This document shows positions 43,139 to 48,520 of a DNA stretch of 48,520 nt, piece by piece. The stretch lies in contig NZ_HG005291.1 of the NCBI RefSeq assembly GCF_000455285.1, positions 76,488 through 125,007 of the forward strand. The letters run 5' to 3'. The notes under the pieces are model-generated. The model made no database searches and was not told the DNA's origin. It worked only from the letters and a program-made list of their open reading frames with translations. A program made the translations under genes and the position numbers. Positions within the stretch are counted from its first letter, which is position 1, and each line of letters opens with the position of its first letter. The stretch is from Candidatus Stoquefichus massiliensis AP9. Lineage in GTDB: Bacteria > Bacillota_I > Bacilli_A > Erysipelotrichales > Coprobacillaceae.

Positions 43139-44164
43139 TTACAAAATCCTATTTTTAAGATAAGAAGTAAATATTTGTAGATAGTTTGCAAATAAGACCG
43201 TAAAGATAAAGGAAAGTAAAAGAAATACATATGGATATGAACTAAGTCCTAAATAATTGAAAAAAATCATTGGAATTCTTTGAATAATATAAATCCAAAA
43301 TAAATGTTTTCCAAACCATGATAATACTTGACTTGAAAAATTAAATTTTAATGTTATGGATACAATAAGTAATGAAAATAATATAGCAGTTATATTATAA
43401 ACAAATATATTGATACCTCTATTGGAATAAAAAGATAAATACAGAATCAAAATTAAACATGTTATTATATAATAATTTATATTGTTCTTTTTTAGGATTA
43501 TATCTATATTTTCCTTGAAATATGAATACCACATACCAACTATATAGCATAGATATGTATTACTAAATCTTGTTGGTTGAATTTCTGATAGTATTAAAAC
43601 ATAAATGATTGATCCTATACTAATCATACATAAAGATTTAAAATTATTATGATGCATTAATCGAAAAACGAAATATGTCATTATATAAAGAGTAAATATT
43701 GCAAACATATACCAATTACTATTTCCTACACTTCTCCAACCAGTCAATGATAATATCACATCATAAATTGAATAACGAACGCCTATACATACTGATAAAA
43801 GCCAAAATAACATTATTGCAAATGAAAAATCAAGAAATGTTTTTACAATTCGATGAGTAGGAAAAGAATTTATATATTGATATGGTTTTCTTTTAATCGA
43901 TTCAAAAACTCCGTAACCCGAATAAAACAAAAATAATGCAACCATAAGCTGTCCAAAATAATCTAAAATCAAAAGAACATTATTATCAATTTTATTAGTG
44001 AAATCAGCATACCCTCTGATATGACTCATAAAAACAAAGAGAATAAAAACCCCTTTAATAACTGAAGTATTTTCTTTTGATAGATATTGTTCATTTATCC
44101 CCTTCCAAGAAATATTCATTGAATTTAATAAACATACACATATTAGAATAAAAATAATAATCAT
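43139..44164 (-). CDS. Membrane acyltransferase family protein (OafA-like)
   Basis: This is an integral membrane protein of 341 residues with about ten hydrophobic segments. The N-terminal part FVFMSHIRGYADFTNK and the later GWRSVGNSNWYMFAIFTLY fit acyltransferase family 3. These proteins add acetyl or other acyl groups to surface sugars. AGGAG precedes the ATG. It lies between glycerophosphotransferase genes, so it probably decorates the same polymer. The assignment is by layout and weak motifs. Confidence 0.75.
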   Translation of the reverse strand: MIIIFILICVCLLNSMNISWKGINEQYLSKENTSVIKGVFILFVFMSHIRGYADFTNKIDNNVLLILDYFGQLMVALFLFYSGYGVFESIKRKPYQYINSFPTHRIVKTFLDFSFAIMLFWLLSVCIGVRYSIYDVILSLTGWRSVGNSNWYMFAIFTLYIMTYFVFRLMHHNNFKSLCMISIGSIIYVLILSEIQPTRFSNTYLCYIVGMWYSYFKENIDIILKKNNINYYIITCLILILYLSFYSNRGINIFVYNITAILFSLLIVSITLKFNFSSQVLSWFGKHLFWIYIIQRIPMIFFNYLGLSSYPYVFLLLSFIFTVLFANYLQIFTSYLKNRIL

Positions 44165-44274
44165 AATTTTCTCCTTCTACATTAAATCATATTAATTCAT
44201 TTTATTCTGTTCACTACTTATATTAATTCTAACACTTTTAACTTTAATTGAGAAGAACTTCCATAACATAAGAT

Positions 44275-44305
44275 ATATTATAAAAGCATAGGAAAATACC
44301 CATGC
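44275..44305 (-). terminator. Terminator before the acyltransferase gene
   Basis: GCATAGG (44286-44292) pairs with CCCATGC (44299-44305) with one G-T pair. Read leftward it is followed by TTTTATAAT. It separates the two transcripts. Confidence 0.65.
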
Positions 44306-44307
44306 TT

Positions 44308-45510
44308 CTAACTCATAACATCTTTAAAAACTATATCTATTACTTTCTGAGCACAATTACCAGTTTGTTCAGAATTAAATCGATCATTAAATACATTTAA
44401 ATAAGAATAATCATATACATTAGTTCTGACATCTTCTAGCATTTCTTTTTCATCTTCATATATTTTTCCTGGTAACTCCTTATAGATATCTAAATAGAAT
44501 CCCCTTAATTCACCTTTATATTCATCAATATCATACATATAGAAATAAATTGGTCTATTTAATACAGCATAATCAAAAAATACACTAGAGTAATCTGTAA
44601 TGAGAATATCACTCAGTACGTATAATTCATTAATTTCTGCATCAGCAGGAATGGAATAAAGAAAACCATCTAATGAATGATCATTTTCATATTTATTAAT
44701 AATTAAATAATGAGGTTTAAACACAATAATATATTCTTCGCCTAGAATATCTTTCCATTTTTTAAAATCAGCCTTTAGATCAAAAGTATATCCTGCAGCC
44801 ACATAAGAATTATCTCTCCAAGTAGGCGCATATAAAACAACCTTTTTATCTAATGGTAAATGAAATTTTTTCTTTAGTTCTATAACATCTTCAGCAGTCG
44901 CATTTGTTATAAAATCATTTCTTGGATATCCTGTCTCAATAAGTCTTTCTCTATTAATTTGAAACGATGTTTGAAAAACTTCAGTACAAAATTTATTTGG
45001 TGAAATCATATAATTATAACGTGCAACATCTATATCATATGATTCACACATTTTATCAAATGATACACCTGATCTATAAAATGTTGCATCTTCTGGTGCA
45101 ATGATGTCATGGGCTAAACGTTTTAATGGTGTTCCATGCCAGGTCTGTAAATAAACTTGTTGTGTTTTTTTACAAATATATGTAGGCATTTTACAATTAA
45201 TAATCCAATACTTTGCTTTTGACATATAGTAAAAGTATGGAAAACTAAAATATTCTTTCACTTCTGCTCCAGGTATGACTATATTCTTTTTCTTATAATT
45301 TTTAATAAACCAGATAAAACGATAATCACTAAATCTTGGATCTTTTTTCATTTGTTCATAGATGGCTCTTGGATTATCAGAGTATCCTCTTCCGTGGAAA
45401 GAAATAAAAATAACTAACTTTTCATCTATCGGAATAAATCTATATGCTAGACGATAAGAAATTCTAATTATCTTAGCTACTATCTTCTTCATTAATCTTA
45501 AAATAATCAT
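44308..45510 (-). CDS. CDP-glycerol glycerophosphotransferase family protein
   Basis: The product is 400 residues of the TagF-like family. Key blocks are LQTWHGTPLKRLAHDI with the first His, ETGYPRNDF, VVLYAPTWRDN, IIVFKPHYL with the second His, and LITDYSSVFFDYAVL. The frame opens at GTG 45519 inside the GAGGTG ribosome site, so ATG 45510 six bases later is the start. It lies 20 bases after the large tandem-domain gene and probably shares its transcript. It would transfer glycerol- or ribitol-phosphate to a growing surface polymer. Confidence 0.9.
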   Translation of the reverse strand: MIILRLMKKIVAKIIRISYRLAYRFIPIDEKLVIFISFHGRGYSDNPRAIYEQMKKDPRFSDYRFIWFIKNYKKKNIVIPGAEVKEYFSFPYFYYMSKAKYWIINCKMPTYICKKTQQVYLQTWHGTPLKRLAHDIIAPEDATFYRSGVSFDKMCESYDIDVARYNYMISPNKFCTEVFQTSFQINRERLIETGYPRNDFITNATAEDVIELKKKFHLPLDKKVVLYAPTWRDNSYVAAGYTFDLKADFKKWKDILGEEYIIVFKPHYLIINKYENDHSLDGFLYSIPADAEINELYVLSDILITDYSSVFFDYAVLNRPIYFYMYDIDEYKGELRGFYLDIYKELPGKIYEDEKEMLEDVRTNVYDYSYLNVFNDRFNSEQTGNCAQKVIDIVFKDVMS

Positions 45511-45530
45511 CTTGTTCACCTCAAATGTTA

Positions 45531-48520
45531 TTAATCTTCCATCATATACAAGCGTATAATCTTGCCTGCATACTGTTTCTTACCAGTAATAACTAAAGAA
45601 ATACTATTTTTTACTGGACCATCTAGAATTTCTACTGTAAATTGTTTATCTCTTTTCAAATACTTGCCTTTTTTCGGATTAAATACAGCTAAATTTTCAA
45701 GATTCAATTGATTATTCTCAAAATGTATTCCTATAGTATCAAATGAAGAAATACTCTCACATATTTTAAAACGTCTTATTTTAATTCCAAAATAGTGTCT
45801 ACGCCCAACAAATATAACTAAAGCTAACTTTGTTTTCCGTTTATTATTTATATAGAATATTTTATAATCTCTACCTTTAACAAGAATTTTATTTCCATCG
45901 AATAATTCAACTTTTGTTTGAGTTCGTTTATATCCAGTATAAACTTTTTTTGTAACTTTCTTTGCCTTGCATTTTGCAATGTTTCTTAAACTGTTTTTAC
46001 CATAATATCCATGTTTTAATAAATATTCATAACAACGTTCTGTATTATTACCATCATGATATGTTACAATTTTTCTATACTTTTCTATTTGTTCATCTGT
46101 TTGTGCATGATAATAATTTTTTTTAATAAGTGCTGGCAAATCATCAAAACTTTTACTTACATCAGCAAAGACATTTGAATCATTAAGCATTAATTTATAA
46201 TTCATTGCGTTTAAACACATCTCTTTATCTTCCCAACAAAAAATAACATTACAGCCACGATAAAAAGCATCATAACTAATAGAAGAATAATCAGTTATTA
46301 ATAATTTTGTATCTCTTAATAACTCGTCATAAATATATTCGTTTGGTATATATTTACGTAAATCTGTAGCATGAAGTTGTTGTTTTAACAAAGGGTGTCC
46401 AACAACAACAATTTTATCTTTTAATTCATCTGGAACAGCATCTATAATATTTTTTGTAAATTTGTAATAGCTTGAATCTGTTGGTGTTAACCGAATAACG
46501 TTATACTCAAAATCACGGCTTGTTGGCATAATTAGAATTTTATCAGCATTTGGATTTTGATAACTTTTATCAAATTTTGGTAATCCACTTATAATCAAAT
46601 CATCCTGATCAAATTGACCATATTCAATAAAGTGATCTGCTTCAGTTTGTGAAGATACAACAACCTTTGAATAATTTGTGAACCCTTGTCCTTTTATAAA
46701 ATCGCTTCTATTCTCAAGACAATACATATACATAACACCATGTTGCAAGAAAATATAATCATATGCTCCTTTAGTTATTCTCATAGTCACATTAGGATCA
46801 CTTATATTTAATTCAATAATATGATTCATACTTTCTGTTGCTATAAATCCTTTGGCACAGAAAAAATAAAAATAATGTTTAAATGAATATTTAGGAATAA
46901 TATATTTCTTATATTTATCAGGTATGTTTTGATAATGTAAACTTGATTGATCGATGACAAAATAAGTATTTCTTTCACCTCTATCAACAATTTTTTCAAA
47001 TAACACACTAGCACTTTCCTCATATTTACTAGCAAATTTTTCAAAACATAGAACACTCTTTCTTGCTTTGCTAAAAATTAGAAAACGAGATAATAAATAT
47101 GCTTTTCTTAATTTCTTTTGTTCTTCAGGATAATCAGTTTTATTAATATCTCTAATACATAAATAAGCATTATTCCCAATTGTTTCTCTAATAAAAATAG
47201 ATGTTTTTATATCTTCTAAGATTTTAACTTTAGAATAATGCAATTTTCTATTTTTTTTACTAGCCCATGTATCAGCATGTGCTAAATATTGACATTTAAG
47301 ATTATTATAGTAACCATAGCCTTTCTCATCTAGCCACCTTATCATAATAGGTGTACTTTTTTTACATAATAGGATTTCTTTATATGGAATTTCAACAGTA
47401 AATTCACAAAAATCATATCCTTTTCTAAAATAATGTTCAGAAAATTGAATGGTAGTGAAAAAATTGCCAGCACCAATTTCAAAATGAAAATGACTCAATT
47501 TAAATTTACTCTGATCAATCTTAAAACATGCCTTAATAACAAATCCATTTTCTTTCATATAAATATGATGAATATAACTAATAATATCAATCACACCATT
47601 ATAAATTTTCTGTTTATCCTGAATAGTCTCAATCATCTTTATATTGTCATTCTGATATAAATAAACATTATTTTGATCTTCAATTACGCTATAATTATCA
47701 TCTTTTGATCCTGAGCCATCTATTTCCAGTATTCTTTCAAAAACACGTTGGCTATTACATTTATCATGATATTTAAAAAATTCTCTAGCTCTTGTTTGGT
47801 AAGGTTCGACATTATGACAATCATCAAGAATATATTGAATAATTGCTTCAACAGTTTCATCCAAATCATAACATACAGGTCCAAATCCATCTTTTTCATA
47901 TACAAAATATCCTTCATTGCCTGTATGGTTATCACTAAATGTATCTGCATCATATTGTGTATAAATAACTGGTGTATCAAGATATGCCCCTTCAAACTGA
48001 GCACTTGAATAATCTGTCAACAATAACGAACATTCTCCAATAAGCTGATTCGTATCAGCAGGTTCTTTTCCAACTCTTATCACATCATTCTCAACAAAAT
48101 CATGGCATTGTTTCATAAAAGATGGATGGAGATAAAAATCTCCAGAATAACCATTTTCACGCATGACTTTAAGTAATCTCTCATCATTAATAAGCGTATT
48201 ATAGAATTTATAATAATCATTTGACTTAAAATCATCAACATAACTACGATCACTTGTCCCAGGGATAAGATCTCCTGCTAGATGTTTTCTCCATGTTGGC
48301 AAAAAAAGAATCTTTTTTTGCTTGTGAGCATCTAATGCATCATGTCGTGGCAATCCTGTTAGAGATACTTCAGAATCACTATATCCATATCCATTATCCT
48401 CATTCAATACAGACTGATACTCTCTAATGCTACATGTAGCAAAAAGTTTAGCATTTAATACATATTTATTCGTCCAAGTAGATTCATTTCTTGTCATTAT
48501 TCCATGAATTAACCAAATAT
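45531..48520 (-). CDS. Tandem CDP-glycerol glycerophosphotransferase with C-terminal beta modules, 5' end cut off
   Basis: The frame is open beyond the right edge. An ATG at 48497 lies inside the active-site block WLIHGIMTRNEST, so the real start is outside the window. Two catalytic domains are present. The first has IHGIMT, LTGLPRHDAL, ILFLPTWRKHL and LLTDYSSAQFEGAYL. The second (from about residue 600 of the visible part) has FLQHGVMYMY, ISGLPKFDKS, ILIMPTSRDF, VVGHPLLK and LITDYSSISYDAF. A beta-rich linker lies between them. The last about 120 residues hold two beta modules with the pattern L-x-x-G-x-D-Y-x-I, Y-I-N-N and G-x-x-x-Y-x-G, which are usually found in surface proteins. It probably makes or extends a teichoic-acid-like polymer. 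Confidence 0.85.
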   Translation of the reverse strand, partial: IWLIHGIMTRNESTWTNKYVLNAKLFATCSIREYQSVLNEDNGYGYSDSEVSLTGLPRHDALDAHKQKKILFLPTWRKHLAGDLIPGTSDRSYVDDFKSNDYYKFYNTLINDERLLKVMRENGYSGDFYLHPSFMKQCHDFVENDVIRVGKEPADTNQLIGECSLLLTDYSSAQFEGAYLDTPVIYTQYDADTFSDNHTGNEGYFVYEKDGFGPVCYDLDETVEAIIQYILDDCHNVEPYQTRAREFFKYHDKCNSQRVFERILEIDGSGSKDDNYSVIEDQNNVYLYQNDNIKMIETIQDKQKIYNGVIDIISYIHHIYMKENGFVIKACFKIDQSKFKLSHFHFEIGAGNFFTTIQFSEHYFRKGYDFCEFTVEIPYKEILLCKKSTPIMIRWLDEKGYGYYNNLKCQYLAHADTWASKKNRKLHYSKVKILEDIKTSIFIRETIGNNAYLCIRDINKTDYPEEQKKLRKAYLLSRFLIFSKARKSVLCFEKFASKYEESASVLFEKIVDRGERNTYFVIDQSSLHYQNIPDKYKKYIIPKYSFKHYFYFFCAKGFIATESMNHIIELNISDPNVTMRITKGAYDYIFLQHGVMYMYCLENRSDFIKGQGFTNYSKVVVSSQTEADHFIEYGQFDQDDLIISGLPKFDKSYQNPNADKILIMPTSRDFEYNVIRLTPTDSSYYKFTKNIIDAVPDELKDKIVVVGHPLLKQQLHATDLRKYIPNEYIYDELLRDTKLLITDYSSISYDAFYRGCNVIFCWEDKEMCLNAMNYKLMLNDSNVFADVSKSFDDLPALIKKNYYHAQTDEQIEKYRKIVTYHDGNNTERCYEYLLKHGYYGKNSLRNIAKCKAKKVTKKVYTGYKRTQTKVELFDGNKILVKGRDYKIFYINNKRKTKLALVIFVGRRHYFGIKIRRFKICESISSFDTIGIHFENNQLNLENLAVFNPKKGKYLKRDKQFTVEILDGPVKNSISLVITGKKQYAGKIIRLYMMED

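Noticed and set aside
1-48520. CRISPR arrays, prophage, integrase or a dedicated multi-gene defence cassette
   Set aside because: No repeat-spacer array, phage structural gene or defence gene cluster was found. The lone MazF and CPBP genes are not enough to claim one.

Overview
The window is AT-rich DNA from a low-GC Gram-positive bacterium. The gene content fits the Bacillota, probably a gut Erysipelotrichia-type organism. Three things support this: strong AGGAGG-type ribosome sites, Ala and Phe T-box leaders, and the B. subtilis-like order alaS, ireB, ruvX, yrzB, mltG, yrrM, yrrN, yrrO, udk, greA. The taxonomic call is inference from gene content; no marker gene such as 16S rRNA is present.

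Layout. 1-602: end of a PD-(D/E)XK (Rpn-type) transposase broken by an in-frame TGA. 699-6812: a carbohydrate locus in which a PTS IIC gene and a GH78 rhamnosidase-like gene sit between two AraC-type regulators. 6917-9028: a TPR protein ending in a cold-shock-like domain, then a ZIP metal transporter. 9124-12145: a T-box leader, apparently phenylalanine specific, in front of a TrpXYZ-type ABC transporter. 12159-13859: membrane proteins of the DUF421, small and DUF1275 types. 13901-25394: the housekeeping cluster read leftward from the alanine T-box and alaS to greA, with a GH3 lipoprotein gene and a lactonase gene inserted. 25807-33503: Na/Pi transporter, AI-2E-type permease, a 45-residue small protein, recD2, mnmA, a ROK kinase and an RluA-type pseudouridine synthase. 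33567-33707: a candidate small RNA with a UCCCCC hairpin loop. 33738-37571: Nudix hydrolase, tRNA-Asp, tRNA-Ser, a GH4 glycosidase divergent from a MocR-like regulator across a perfect 30-bp palindrome, then tRNA-Lys. 37678-41743: degenerate HAD membrane protein, PAP2 phosphatase, CPBP protease, DUF975 protein and a lone MazF. 41865-48520: a teichoic-acid-like polymer locus with three CDP-glycerol transferase-family genes and a membrane acyltransferase, running off the right edge.

How the genes work together. The yrrM-yrrN-yrrO homologues form the tRNA U34 hydroxylation and methylation set, and mnmA adds a second wobble-uridine modification. ireB and mltG link the housekeeping cluster to cell-wall control. 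The sugar genes form two separately controlled units, AraC/PTS/GH78 and MocR/GH4. The right-hand end makes a surface phosphopolymer.

Most noteworthy: the UCCCCC-loop RNA; the Phe-type specifier in front of a transporter usually linked to tryptophan; the TPR plus cold-shock fusion; the catalytically eroded HAD membrane protein; the Cys/His repeat tail on the DUF1292 protein; the MocR palindrome; and the tandem glycerophosphotransferase carrying surface-type beta modules. None of these amounts to a clearly new multi-gene system.
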